Assembly (NCBI RefSeq): GCF_028502605.1
Contig: NC_079237.1
Coordinates: forward strand, 1,364,001-1,428,000
Reading direction: 5' to 3'
DNA from: Trichoderma breve
Taxonomy: Eukaryota > Ascomycota > Sordariomycetes > Hypocreales > Hypocreaceae
Length of the DNA stretch: 64,000 nt
Part shown: piece after piece, positions 22,054 to 33,788 of the stretch
Position numbering within the stretch: position 1 is the stretch's first letter
Layout of the letters: every line of letters starts with the position of its first letter
Translations under genes and position numbers: made by a program
Notes under the pieces: model-generated
Databases searched by the model: none
What the model was told of the DNA's origin: nothing
The model's input: the letters and a program-made list of their open reading frames with translations, nothing else

Positions 22054-23140
22054 CGTGACAGTACCAAATATGTTGAACTTGAGAAGATTTACTCAATCAA
22101 CATTGCATGTAACGCTCTATACGATGGTCTTTAATCGTCTCCATCATCTTCCATATATAGTAATTTCTCAATCTTGAGTCTTTACCAGCCTTTTACCAGA
22201 TCATGCAACCGAACAGCAACGCTAAACTAGGTGCAGCGTGGAGAACCCCATGGGGAATGAAGTTCGATTCTCTCCGCCGCATTAGTTTCCGGGGAAAGTG
22301 GTAAAACTTTCCTTTCTCGTCTCGGGGCTGACAATGCCGTTTGCCGGCTGAATGGAAAGATGCCTAAACTTGCCCAACTAGGCTAACAGGTGATGGGAAA
22401 TAGGACGGCTGATCGTACGTCAATCTATTTCTATTCCTAATGGAAATAAATTCAGGCATTTTTCTTACCATTTCCAAGACTATTGAAGATAGCTCATTAT
22501 CAATTAACAGCTACGAAACATAACTGAGGCGAGTTATCATTCGTGACGCGCAAGCACGACGAGATGATTCCATCTAATAAATCCAAATACATTAGAAACA
22601 TGGTAAGAACTGGTCTTTCCTTGAATGAGTCCCGTACGCCCAGCTCTACTGCCGAGCAGATCTGTAGCACAGCATCATGCAAAACAAATGTTTCACCGGC
22701 CAAAACCAAGGGCAGATATCAGATGCAAATAACTCTCCAATCGGCCTGATGTGTTGATAGACTTGAGCATCTGAGATCCCACCTTAAGGCCTCTGCAATA
22801 GGATTCAGTCAACTCTTAGTGCCCTGGTTACCCCCAGAAGGCGTCTTCATTTGAGGGGAGCCAAATGCCCTCCTGCCGGGTGCGGGAATCCCGCAACAGC
22901 CTAGAATGGCCATTCCACGACCAGCCATGCTTCAGAAGGCTTGTGCCTCGTGAGAAGACTCTGTATAATTTTGTATAATTTAATTTCGATGGCATAGATG
23001 GCCAGTCGAATGGGGTTTGAACATGACAAAGGGATGCTGCGAAAGAGGCCTTGACTGACAGGGGTGTGAGTCTGAAAAAAAAAAGTTAAAAAAAAAAAGA
23101 CAGAGAGAAAACAAATTTACTCCGTGATTTGTATCTCTTG
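22054..23140. promoter_or_regulatory. Upstream region of the sugar transporter
   Basis: 1.09 kb. GGCTAA occurs at 22381-22386, 328 bases before the transporter start. A duplicated TTTGTATAATT is near 22970-22982. Two A-runs at 23071-23080 and 23087-23098 sit at the 3' side of the histidine kinase gene. No gene seen. Confidence 0.5.
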
Positions 23141-25471
23141 TTAAGATGGCCCGTTTGTCGCAGTGTTAGACCACTCGGGCGAGTCTAACCATATAAGAAG
23201 CTTTTGTAATAGCTTGTTCATGTTGACTGGTTTGGAGATGTAATCATCCATCCCCTTTTCTAAACAGGTTTCGCTGTCTCCTCTAAGGGCATATGCCGTC
23301 ATGGCAATGATTGGGATATATCTTTTCATGGTCCGGATTTTCTTAGTCGCCTCAAATCCATCCATAACCGGCATACTGATGTCCATAAGGACCAGGTCAT
23401 ACGCGTTTGGTAAAGCGCCCAATGTCTCGACAGCCTCTGCTCCATTGGAAACAATGGTAGTATTCCGAAAGCCGAGAGAGTTCAAAACGCGAGACAGCAC
23501 CTTTTGGTTTACTGTGTTATCCTCAGCTGCAAGAATTCGCTTGTGTGGCGCTACCTCCTTGAGGCGTCTTATCATTCTCTCCTTTTCTGCCTCCTGCTGA
23601 TTCTTTTCAGTCTGTTGTTTCTGTTGAAATCCCAGAGCATCAGGTGAGTCGAGATTGGCAATTTTCTTGAGCTTGACCGTAAACCAGAAAATGCTGCCGT
23701 TACGTTCGGGTTTGGGCCTGTAGCCCATCTGGCCACCTAACAACTCAGCTAGAGACTTGGCGATTGACAGGCCAAGGCCTGTTCCCTGATACCTTTTCTT
23801 GGTGGGTTTTTCGAGCTGGGTGAATGGTTTGAATAGGTTTTGAACATCCTCCTTGGCCACGCCTATGCCGCTGTCGGTGACCTCTGTGAGAATTGTATAA
23901 GAGGTGGCATCCTGGTCCGTGATCGAGGCAGCGACCTGCACCGAACCCTTCTCCGTGAATTTGACAGCATTGTCGATGATATTCTGGAAAATCTGACGGA
24001 AGCGAAGAGGATCGCCCTGTGCGGATCTGGGCAGTTCTGGCGCCAGGACAAGTTTGATGTAGACACCCGGCAGCAGCGTCATCTGCACATTGCGCACGAC
24101 AGACGTGATGATGCTTGCGACACCAACCATGTCTGTGTTGACGGAGAAGTTGCCCGAGGCAAGCTTGGAGTAGTCGAGAATACCGTTAATGACTTGCAGC
24201 AGAACCTGGCCCGACTCAGAAATGATGTTGGCCGTATCGCGCTGATCTTCCGTTAGGTTCGTGTCCAGGAGAAGAGTGCAGGCCGAGAGCATGCCGTGCA
24301 TCGGGGTTCTGATCTCGTGGCTCATGTTGGCCAGGAAGTCGTTCTTCAGTTTGGCGCTCTCTTCGTATGCGGCGATGAGTCTCAACTCGGCTTCTCTGCG
24401 TTCAGTTAGATCGCGCGTTACCTTGCCAAAGCCAACATGCACGCCGTTCCTATAGATGGCTGTGATGGTAACGTTGGCCCAGAACCGGCTCCCATCCTTG
24501 CGATAGCGCCAGCCCTCATCCACCACCCTGCCCTCGCGCAAGCATGTGACCAGCTCTGCTTCGGGCTTTCCAGCAGTGAGATCTTCCTGGCCGTAGAAAG
24601 TCGAGAAGTGCCGCCCGATGATATCCTCCTTCTTGAAGCCCTTGAGCAGCTCGGCGCCGGTATTCCAGGTGGCCACATAGCCGCGTGTGTCAAGCAGGAA
24701 GATGGCATAATCCTTGACGGCCTGGATAAGCAGCCGGAAGACTTCGTCGACGGACAGCGCGTGCTGAATCACCTCGCCGCGAATATCAGGCGTCGTCTGC
24801 TCGATCTGGTCCCACTCCAGCACCAGCGACAGCATCTCGTCCCTCCGAAAGATGGGGATGATGCGCGCCGAATACGAGACGCCGTCGGGGGTAGTATATG
24901 CGGCATGGCACAGGCGAAAGTTGCGATCAGCAACAGCGACTTCGATGGCGCGGGCCAGCGGGATGCGATCGAAGCGCTCCAGCGGCGAGCCTCCGTACAG
25001 AGCGGCAAAGAGATCCTTGCCGAGGAAGTCGTCTCGGCCACGATGCCACGCATCGACGACACCCTTGGACACCCGCTGGATGCGGTAATTCGGCGCTACG
25101 ATGAGCGTGGGGACGGGCGACAGGTCGCAGATGGCGCTCGTCAAGTCCGAAGAGTCTGTGTCATTGCTTGTGCTTGTGTCTGTGTCTGTAGTAGTGCTTG
25201 TGTTTGTCATGGGAGGGTTATGGCTATGGCTGTGACTGCCCACGCTGGGGCTCGTCCTCATCATGTTAACGTCCATATCCGCGTCTTTGCGGCCGTGGCC
25301 GGGCGTTCCAGGCCCTTGAGAAATCATGCTTTGGACAACTGGCCCGTCATCGCGGACGCCCATTTCGTTCATCAAGTGCGTAATGGTACAGGCTTGAGCA
25401 TCAGCATGAGATTTGATGCTAGAGTTGGCCCTTGTTAGTTTCCACCCATTTCTATTTCTATCAAATCGCAT
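23141..25471 (-). CDS. Hybrid histidine kinase (PAS-PAS-HisKA-HATPase-REC)
   Basis: Single-exon protein of up to 776 residues. The ATG at 25471 is used, but MNEMGVRDDG at about residue 34 is an alternative start. A low-complexity Ser/Thr/Asp segment (residues about 88-110) is followed by a PAS-like domain (about 112-225) and a second PAS domain (about 240-360, with ATWNTGAELLKGF and YRKDGSRFWANV). HisKA has the phospho-acceptor His385 in NMSHEIRTPMHGM. The ATPase N box (FQNIIDNAVKF), G1 (DSGIGV) and G2 (GTGLGLS) boxes are present. The C-terminal receiver domain has AEDN, phospho-acceptor Asp697 in LVLMDISMPVMDG, and KPVN. It is a phosphorelay sensor signalling through Ypd1-type phosphotransfer. 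No membrane segments are seen, so it is cytoplasmic. It is GC-richer than its neighbours. Confidence 0.93.
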   Translation of the reverse strand: MRFDRNRNGWKLTRANSSIKSHADAQACTITHLMNEMGVRDDGPVVQSMISQGPGTPGHGRKDADMDVNMMRTSPSVGSHSHSHNPPMTNTSTTTDTDTSTSNDTDSSDLTSAICDLSPVPTLIVAPNYRIQRVSKGVVDAWHRGRDDFLGKDLFAALYGGSPLERFDRIPLARAIEVAVADRNFRLCHAAYTTPDGVSYSARIIPIFRRDEMLSLVLEWDQIEQTTPDIRGEVIQHALSVDEVFRLLIQAVKDYAIFLLDTRGYVATWNTGAELLKGFKKEDIIGRHFSTFYGQEDLTAGKPEAELVTCLREGRVVDEGWRYRKDGSRFWANVTITAIYRNGVHVGFGKVTRDLTERREAELRLIAAYEESAKLKNDFLANMSHEIRTPMHGMLSACTLLLDTNLTEDQRDTANIISESGQVLLQVINGILDYSKLASGNFSVNTDMVGVASIITSVVRNVQMTLLPGVYIKLVLAPELPRSAQGDPLRFRQIFQNIIDNAVKFTEKGSVQVAASITDQDATSYTILTEVTDSGIGVAKEDVQNLFKPFTQLEKPTKKRYQGTGLGLSIAKSLAELLGGQMGYRPKPERNGSIFWFTVKLKKIANLDSPDALGFQQKQQTEKNQQEAEKERMIRRLKEVAPHKRILAAEDNTVNQKVLSRVLNSLGFRNTTIVSNGAEAVETLGALPNAYDLVLMDISMPVMDGFEATKKIRTMKRYIPIIAMTAYALRGDSETCLEKGMDDYISKPVNMNKLLQKLLIWLDSPEWSNTATNGPS

Positions 25472-27221
25472 AATCTCCGTGGCCCTCCCCTATCTACTCT
25501 GCGATGACGTAACGAGTTTTCGGAACATCTTCTCCGCACAGCCTCTGCTAAATTCAAACTTGTCTTAACCACGGTATATCGGAAATCTTCTCTCCATCAG
25601 GGCGGATCCATTGGCCCCATCCCAACGCTCTAGCAGGCCGCTTGTGGCTTCAGCGTTAGGCTTTTCAACAACTCGGACAGGGCGAGTTTGCACGTTGAAA
25701 CTCTCTTTGTCTTTAACGAGCAAGACGGGGCTTCCGGTATGCAAGCCCTGCTTACACGGGAGATCACCATTCGTGGTACCGGCCCCTGCTCCACTCTTCT
25801 TCAACGGTCGGCTCCAAAGCAATTTATGCAAACGTGGCTTAGTGGACACTCGGCATCGTGGTTGACCCTGCGCAGGAGGGATGGGCTCCGAGAAGAGGAG
25901 GGGGATGGAGTTGTTTGGGATTGGACTGTCTGTTGAGCGTTCTGGACGGAGGCACACCACCCGACTTACACGGACACGCTACCCTACACCTCTAGCCAAG
26001 ACGGTTGAAAACTACGTCCATATGCCCTTTTCAAAAGCGAATGACACTGTCCACATCAGAGAGATAATGATTGTGCAAAATTGTATATGGTGAGAGTTGT
26101 ATGTTAGTAACGATGCTTGCTTCTCGTTGGAATTGCGGGAATAAAAACCTCGTCGCTGTTTGAATCTGAGGCAATTTTCCCTTTTATTACCGCGAGATGT
26201 ATGGCTCGATATTCCCGTCTGAAGAGCTTATAACCGAATGACGTCAGGCGGGAAAGTTAATAAATAACTTAAAGACTGACATCCTTCATTTCAATTCAAT
26301 TGACTGGCGTCTTAGGGTAACCAATACATCTCGGGATGTTCTGCAGACGATTGTCAAAGCCGGATTAACCCCGCAGACATTGACGGCTGTCTCTCATCTC
26401 CACTTTGCATCCTGTTGTTGGGGTAAAGAATAAGCTCACCGTTATTGCTCAGCTCAGCTTCTCGAAATCTTGGGAAATAAATCGCCGAAAACTGATTACA
26501 TGTACTCACCAGGCACGCAGCTTCGTAATTTCACTCCTCCGAAGTCTTGGCTAGACCTAGCCATGTCGATCAACCATGAGCAAATCCCACATTGTTAGCT
26601 GTCAATCACTGTCCAGTACCATCTCCCCACGTGGCAAAGAGATCGTCAATCTATTTGGATGATCCCTGTGATATTTTAGACGCATCCTTGGCATCTTCTA
26701 AATGCTTATAGTTTTGAGCTGAGAATCGGTCATTAAAGTAACGTAACGCTCCTTGCTCTCACCGTGAGCCCTAGTAATAACCCTGTTGGTTGCTACACAC
26801 TAAATCGCTGTTAGTTTTCTTATTTACACCGAATAACCATGATCAGATACTCCTTCAGCCCTAGTAATAGCGCTGGTAGACCCCCTAGATGCTTACAGGT
26901 AGCCTAAAAACTGAGATGAGCGCTGCTCTATAATTGCTGCTATAAGCATAGTTAGTGTCTCAGATTCGGGTATCCGCTGCTCACATGGATCTGAATCAAG
27001 TGAATATACCGAATCAAATAAATGGAATAAATGGGTTGCTTCATGCAGCTTGGCCCTGACGCTAAGGAAGGAAGCCACCCTGGCTAGATGCAATCTAATA
27101 TATAAGACGACCTGCTAAAGTCGCCATCTTGACCAGACCGCTCGTCCCCCCAACAACATCTATATATATGTATTTACCTCAACACTGCACGTAAATATCG
27201 CAACTCAATTCTCTCAGCACA
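25472..27221. other. Long intergenic region with a short direct repeat
   Basis: 1.75 kb between two outward-facing genes. A 13-base direct repeat AGCCCTAGTAATA occurs at 26767-26779 and 26857-26869. Small open frames (e.g. 27093-26893 minus) have no recognisable domain; they could be transposon debris or chance. No RNA gene seen. Confidence 0.5.
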
Positions 27222-28642
27222 ATGGATGGCCAAGGAGATCGTCCATCATTCGACATAGCCATCGTGGGCGCAGGCGTTGTGGGCGTCCACGTCGCGATCG
27301 GCCTTTTAGACCGAGGTATTCCATTCACTATATACGAACAATCCACCGAATTGACAGAGATGGGGGCTGGCATCACAATTACTTCCACCATTGCCCAATC
27401 CTTGGCAACTCTACACCCTGAAGCTACACAACATTTACTCAAAGTCTCAAAATCGATGAGCAACATCAACTTGGTCAATGGCTCTAGGGACGATCTAAGC
27501 CTTCGCCCTTCAGATCAGCTGTACGATCTAGTGATCTCGCCGTACGAATTCCATGCGGCTCACCGTGCTAAATTGGTAGAGGGCTTGCTTCAGCTTATTC
27601 CTAAAGAGCGTATCAAGCTAGGGAAGCGCATAGAGGCAATTGTCGAGAGAGGAGATGATGAGAAACTTCTCCTTCAGTTTGCTGATGGTACTACAGCTGA
27701 GGCCGACGCAGGTATGACGATCAGCACGCCATTGTTCGAGATGAACATGGCCGTATGAGCTTCCGTTATGTCAAAAATACTGATTCATCTCCTCTTTCGA
27801 CTTCTTTAGTTATTGGATGCGATGGTATCAAGTCTCGTGTTCGACAAATTGTCGGAGGCTCGGACAACCCATCATCCTTCGCCCATTACTCTAATATGAG
27901 TGCTTACCGCGGCCTAATTACCATGGACAAAGCCACAGCAGCCCTAGGCCAGCTTGTTAAAGACCCCGTTTGGTATTTAGGTCAAGGCGCTTCCATGGTG
28001 ACATACGCAATTCTCGGCCCAGGGGGCATCCCATTCCTTAACGTGGTGGCTTATGTGCACGATGAACAAGACTCGCTCAGCTTGGACAGCTTAGTATCCG
28101 AGGGAAACAAAGAAGATGTTGAGGCGGCCTTTTCCAAGTTTGGATCTTCTGTGAAGGACGTGATAAAAGCCTTGCCGGATAAGCTCAACCGCTGGGCTCT
28201 ATTTGACAGCTACGTCCACCCACTCCCGTCCTATGCCTATGGGCGTACAGTCCTCGCAGGAGATGCTGCCCATCCGTCAACGCCTCATATTGGATCAGGA
28301 GCTGGTATGGGTATCGAAGAGGCATTGATTCTAGCGGAACTCCTAAAATCAGCTACAGAGCGCTTAGGTGCGTCCGAAGGCTCTACAACCAGGCGGAAAT
28401 TACTCGAGGCGGCTTTCAAGGCATATAGTGATATTCGACGGCCAAGAACACAGTGGATAGTTGCCCAGAGCCGCACCATAGGAATCATGTCGCAGGGGCG
28501 GCACGAGGAGATGGGAACCGATTTTGACAATTACGGCATATATCTCAGGGAAAAGATAGGCAAACTCCAGGCCTATGATTGGAAAGACTCAATCAGACAA
28601 GCTGTTGATCAGTTTGAGCGCGAATTAGGGGCTTCTGTTTGA
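27222..28642 (+). CDS. FAD-dependent monooxygenase (aromatic hydroxylase type)
   Basis: Exons 27222-27711 and 27810-28642 (98-nt intron GTATGA...TTTAG), giving 440 residues. The FAD fingerprint GAGVVG is at residues 16-21, the DG motif is in VIGCDGIKS just after the intron, and the GD motif is VLAGDAAHPSTPHIGSGAGM. This is the group A flavoprotein hydroxylase layout (salicylate-hydroxylase-like). The expected reaction is NAD(P)H-dependent hydroxylation of an aromatic or polyketide substrate. No membrane anchor is seen. It is convergent with the IlvD-type dehydratase (182-base gap). The substrate is not predictable here. Confidence 0.9.
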
Positions 28643-28824
28643 TCTTGAAGCGACGAGCGGTTTTAGCTGCCTCCCGTCTTCACGTCTACTAGAGCGTACA
28701 GCCATGAATGGCATCTTTGGGCACACAATTAATCGCAGCTCCAAAAATTAACGCCTCCAACTAATCTTGACACATCGAGGTTTCCAGAAGACCTATCAAA
28801 AGCGTGTGACATATGTGTATTAAT

Positions 28825-30806
28825 TTATTGATCTGCTCCATTAGCAGTCAAGAAATCAAAATCGACACCATCTTGGGCCTGCATCACACTCTTCTCATAC
28901 AGACCTCTATATCCACGAGCCGATCGTCTCTTAGATTCTGCAGGGCCCTGAGCTTCCAGCCTTCCGTCTAACCTTGCTTTTCTATCCGCTATCCTTCTGG
29001 TGATCTGATCTTCACCCATCTCCACTTGAAGTATTCTGTTTTCAACATCACAGTATATAATGTCGCCATCTCTCACAATGGCGAGGACACTCTCTGGCAA
29101 AGCAGCTTCGGGCGAAATATGCAACACAATGCTTCCTCCCGCCGTGCCAGACATGCGCCCATCCGACAACCGCAGCATATCTTTGACCCCACGAGCGGCG
29201 AGCTTGCGTGGGATGGGTATAAGACCTGCCTCTGGCATACCTGGACTTGTGAAGCCAATAGGCCCTATGCCCTGTAAGATTAAAACACAATTTTCATCAA
29301 CATCGAGATCCGGATCGTCGATACGCTTGGCAAGGTCTTCAGGACCGGCAAACACCACGGCTCGCCCTCTGTGGTTGAGTAGATGGCGATACTTGCTGGC
29401 ACTAGCTTTGATAACGGCACCATCCGGAGCAATGTTGCCATACAACACCACTAGGCTTGACGATGGATACAAGGGATTGTCCAATGGCCGAATAATCTGA
29501 GTAGAAAACGGAAACGAGCGAAAATTCTCAGCATCCAGAGCTTGACCAAGTGTTTCTCCAGTTATTGTCAGGGCATCTAGCTTCAAGAGAGGCCGTAACG
29601 TATTGAATAGAGCAGGAATGCCGCCAGCGTTGTGTAAATCCGTCATATAATTGTCACCACTGGGCTTGAGGTCGACAATCAATGGTGTCTTTCTTCCTAT
29701 CTCATCCACTGTCTTTAGAGTAATTTTGCCGTAAACATCTGGATGCCGATTTGCAATGGCGAGGAGATGCACTATACCGTTGGTTGAGCCTCCAATTGCT
29801 TGCAAAACGGTGATGGCGTTGTGAAAAGATGCTTCAGAGAGGATCGACTGAGGTGTGCGCTTGTACTTGGCTGCTCCAATGGCATTTGCACCGGTCTGCT
29901 CAGCTATCCTTAGTCGAGCGCTTGAGACCGCGGGAGCAGTTGCGCCTCCTCGAAGTGGTATAAGTCCAAGAGCAGCCGTAAGGCACGCAATGGTGCTCGC
30001 CGTGCCCATGACGCCGCAAGTTCCAGCCTAATCAATGATAAGTTTTAGAGTTTATCATAGGGAAATGAATCTTACCGTCGGAGCAAGTTCCTCATTCAGA
30101 GCTGAAATATCCTCGATATCAATCTCGTTTGCGCGGAAAGCAGCCCAGTTATTGCGGCAGTCTGTACAAGCACCGATGCGGCCTCCTCGAAAGCTTCCCG
30201 GCATCATTGGCCCTGTTATCAGAGGCAATATGGGCTTGTTGGCAGATATGCCTCCCATGAGCTGAGCCGGAACTGTCTTGTCGCATCCTAAGCTCAAGAG
30301 TTCACATCAGTTAAACAGGTACTGAGAGGAGTTTGGCAACAGCAGAGCTGGAACCCACCACCGATAACAATGCACGCATCCACTGGCTGCGCTTTAATCA
30401 TCTCTTCGGTATCCATGCTCATAAGATTACGCAAGAACATGCTCGTAGGTGAAGAAAAGGATTCGTGGATACTGATAGTCGGGAACTCAATGGCCAGCCC
30501 ACCGTTGAGCTGGACACCCCTCTTTGCAGCCTCGATGAGCTGCGGGACATTGCCATGACAAGGATTGAAGCCGGAGTAAGTGTTGATTATGCCAATGATT
30601 GGTCTTGAGAGCGCATCCTCGCTGTATCCGAGCGCTTTAATGAAGACTTTGCGAAGAAATAGGGAGAAATGAGGGTCGCCATAGTTTGATAAGCCTTGCC
30701 TCATGCCGACTGCGGGCTGGATGGACCGAGAGAGGTCATAGTCGGCCATTGGATCTGGAGCGCCACTGCTCTGGCCTTCATTTTTGGCATCTTTTTGGCT
30801 CGCCAT
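28825..30806 (-). CDS. IlvD/Edd-family dehydratase, sugar-acid (pentonate) type
   Basis: Three exons on the minus strand: 30806-30359, 30287-30076 and 30027-28825, giving 620 residues. Introns are 71 and 48 nt. Three iron-sulfur cysteines are visible: Cys83 (FNPCHGN), Cys151 (GGCDKT) and Cys224 (GTCGVMGTAST). GMRQGLSNYGDPHFSLFLRK at the start and SDGRMSGTAGGSIVLHISPE near the end place it in the branch with L-arabonate/D-xylonate/gluconate dehydratases rather than the mitochondrial Ilv3 enzyme. No mitochondrial presequence is evident. The expected reaction is dehydration of an aldonate to a 2-keto-3-deoxy acid. It is divergent from the MFS carrier at 32100, which may import its substrate (inference). 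Confidence 0.9.
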
Positions 30807-32099
30807 ATTTCAACGTTTCCGCTGCGGAACTGTTTGATGATGTTCCCGATATGGACAGTCTTGGTGTTTCTGTGTTGGCGATTGCGTGATCTCGAACCAA
30901 ATCACCGTTGGCGGGGGATCAGCTCTAATTGTGGAGGGGTTGTTTCTGGCGGATATGTATCCGAGTTTAATCGAGTCTTTGAACCATGCCCGTCGGCAGT
31001 AGCCACGACGATTTTGCATCGTTTATCTGAATCAAATTTCTGACTTACAGGCATATTCCTCATCCTGTCTGTTGTAATTATTACCAAATTCCGCAATGAT
31101 GTAGATATGTCTGCTACCTCAGTGACCAATACCTCTCATCTATCACCGGGTATAAGCCAAACCAACTGCTTGTTTGCTCAAGGCGTAACTGAGGTTTCTA
31201 TTTCAGCTCGGTTGGCATTTGGATGCGCAACAGAAGTATCTGTTTGATGATGCCTATTTCGTCTTCTACTGTTTAATATTGCGCCCCGTAACTAGGTGCT
31301 CGGCAACATCCAAGTTCCTGCCGACAGCCTAATGCTCTAGCTTACCGATTGGTTGGTTGACTGCATTACAGATCAGCCAAGATTAAGAAGAAGCCCACTT
31401 TCGGTGATAGAGCAATCAACCATGTATTATTACTCACAAAGCTATCAAAGCCATGGAATAAAACATCCAAATCAAGTAAGAATCTTGCTGTGGCTCCCGT
31501 CGATATTTCTGTTAGTCATAACTTCTGAGTCCGGCGCTTTCCGTGATGGGTCCAAACGAAGGCAACAAGGAGAGCAAAAAAAAAAAAAAAAAAAAGCTCC
31601 AGCTGCTTATCCCATGCCGCCGCCGGCCTACCCAATCTAGCGTAATGGCTTTGTTGCTACTATTACTATCACTCCGACGAACGACGCTTCTTGTTCTTCC
31701 TTCCGATACCCATCGGATATTTCTTCTGAGGTCTGGTATATATCATTCTCATATATATCTTGCAAATAATTCCACATTGAAATAATTCCACATGCCCAAA
31801 ACTAATGAATAACCACGACTTTGCATTACAAACCTCCATGTCATGGTTCCTGTAGGGCGTGCAGCTCACTAACACTAAGAATCCACTTCTTGTAATGGCG
31901 TGTCTCGCCTGCTCTCGGCACCGATAGTCTAATCCATAATTTTTTTTTCTCTAGTCCGAAAGATGTTAATAAAAGCTCCCCCGTACCCGTTTCCTAAAAA
32001 CTGGGAACCTCGTTATTCGTCTGTGATTTCATTGTTAATTTGTTTCTTCTTGTGCCTTGTAGACTTGCAGAATCTCTCGTGCTTAGATATACCCCAAAA
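30807..32099. promoter_or_regulatory. Divergent promoter of dehydratase and MFS carrier
   Basis: 1.29 kb between outward-facing start codons. It contains an uninterrupted run of 20 A at 31576-31595. No coding frame with a recognisable product is seen. Confidence 0.5.
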
Positions 32100-33668
32100 A
32101 TGACAGCGAGCGGTTCGTCCCTCTCTCCCTCGTGCATGACTCCACAGTATCCCCCCGGATTTCATGCCTTACTTTCTATATTCCCCTTATTCTTTCATCA
32201 TAGACTAACAGCTTGTATATATAGCGGTGCTAACGATTGACGACCTTTCAATAACCACATACCCCGATGGCGGTCTCCAAGCATGGCTCGTCGTCCTCGG
32301 CTCTTGGGCCTGCATGATCCCCTCTATGGGGCTCCTCAACACCATGGCCGTGTTGCAGGCCAGATTATCAGAAAATGAGTTGCGGAATCTTCCAGAATCG
32401 ACAATTGGTTGGATTCTGAGCAGCTATGCCTTTTTTCTCTACTTTTGCGGAGCGCAAGTTGGTATGTTATGTCCTTCGTTTCTTTCTCGGTTGGCACACT
32501 TGAATGTCAGTTTCTTATGAAGCAATACAGAAGACAGAAGAGCCTTGGCGAGTGAGGTAAGTTGACATGTGTGTGTTGCTAACAATCGTCTCTTTAGGTC
32601 CAATCTTCGACGCATATGATGTCAAGTATCTGGTAATCCCAGGGAATATCGGCATTGTCATTTCCATGATGCTGATCGGGCTATGCAAAGGTCAGCATAT
32701 TCTCCCTATTCTCTTCAACTCCTGTATTATACTGACTATCAATCTCAGAATTCTACCAATTCTTCCTCTGCTTCGGCCTCCTCGGCGGCGCCTCAGCCTC
32801 CCTGCTCTTCAATCCAGCCATTGCCATCATCGGCCACTACTTCGACAAGCGCCGTGCTCTGGCAACAGGAATTGCTTGCACCGCCGGTGGCCTCGGAGGC
32901 ATCGTGTTCCCTCTCATCATTCTATATCTCACCCCGCAGATCGGCTTCCCCTGGGCCACCCGCATCATCGCCTTCATATGCCTGGTCATGGGCTGCATCT
33001 CCGTCTGCCTGATGAAGAAGCGACTGCCTCACAACAAGAACACCAGCACTCGTATCGGCAGCTCCATCGACTTCAAAGCCCTTCGCGATCCCAAATATGC
33101 TCTCACCACCCTCGCCGTCTTCCTTGTCGAATTCGCCGTCTTCATCCCCTACACGTACATCTCTTCTTACGCCATCCACGCCGGTATGCCCACTCAGCGA
33201 GCATATCTCCTCAACGCTCTCGTCAACGTCGGTGCAATTCCCGGCCGTGCTTTGCCAGGTTACGCTGCCGATCGCTTCGGTGCCTTTAATGTACTTGCCA
33301 TCTGCTCCACCACATGTGCAGCCTTGATATTCGCGCTTTGGTACACCGCCGGCACCAATGAGGCTGCCATATACTCTTTTACCGTGCTGTATGGTTTCTG
33401 GTCTGGTGCCGCGATTAGTATCACGCCGGTTTGCATTAGTCGAGTCTGCAATATTGAAGACATCGGCAAGCGGACTGGCACGGCCTTTTTCATCGCAAGC
33501 TTCGGTGTGCTCATTGGCCTTCCAATCGCGGGAGCCATCTTGAAAACAGATGGCGGCTCCTACAACGGAGTCATTATTTTCGCAGGCGTTTTCTACGCCG
33601 CCACTGTTGCTACGCTTTACCTTGCCCGTGGCGTGGCTGCTGGCTGGGGACTCAAAGTCATCTTCTAA
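32100..33668 (+). CDS. MFS transporter, monocarboxylate-porter (MCT) type
   Basis: Exons 32100-32112, 32225-32461, 32598-32690 and 32749-33668, giving 420 residues. The tiny first exon (MTAS plus one base) is chosen because exon 2 has no ATG before TYPDGGLQAWLVVLGSW. Its donor GTTCGT is weak, so the start is the least certain part. TYPDGGLQAWLVV and FGLLGGASASLLFNPAIA followed by FDKRRALATGIACTAGGLGG are hallmarks of fungal MCT-like carriers. About twelve membrane spans are present. It probably moves an organic acid or a similar small anion across the plasma membrane. Its head-to-head arrangement with the sugar-acid dehydratase suggests a shared substrate (inference). Confidence 0.85.
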
Positions 33669-33788
33669 TAGATTAACTACAAGGTAAGAACTGGAGTGAA
33701 CGCCTAGGATATAAAACGTATCCTCATATAATCCCAAAAAAGAAAGAAATAGAAACAAAATAGAAACAAAACTATCCAAACAGCGCCA

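Noticed and set aside
24437..25438. 333-codon open frame on the plus strand over the histidine kinase
   Set aside because: It is the antisense shadow of the GC-rich kinase gene, whose domains are unmistakable on the minus strand.
31576..31595. A20 run considered as the tail of a retroposon
   Set aside because: No upstream retroposed sequence or target-site duplication could be seen.
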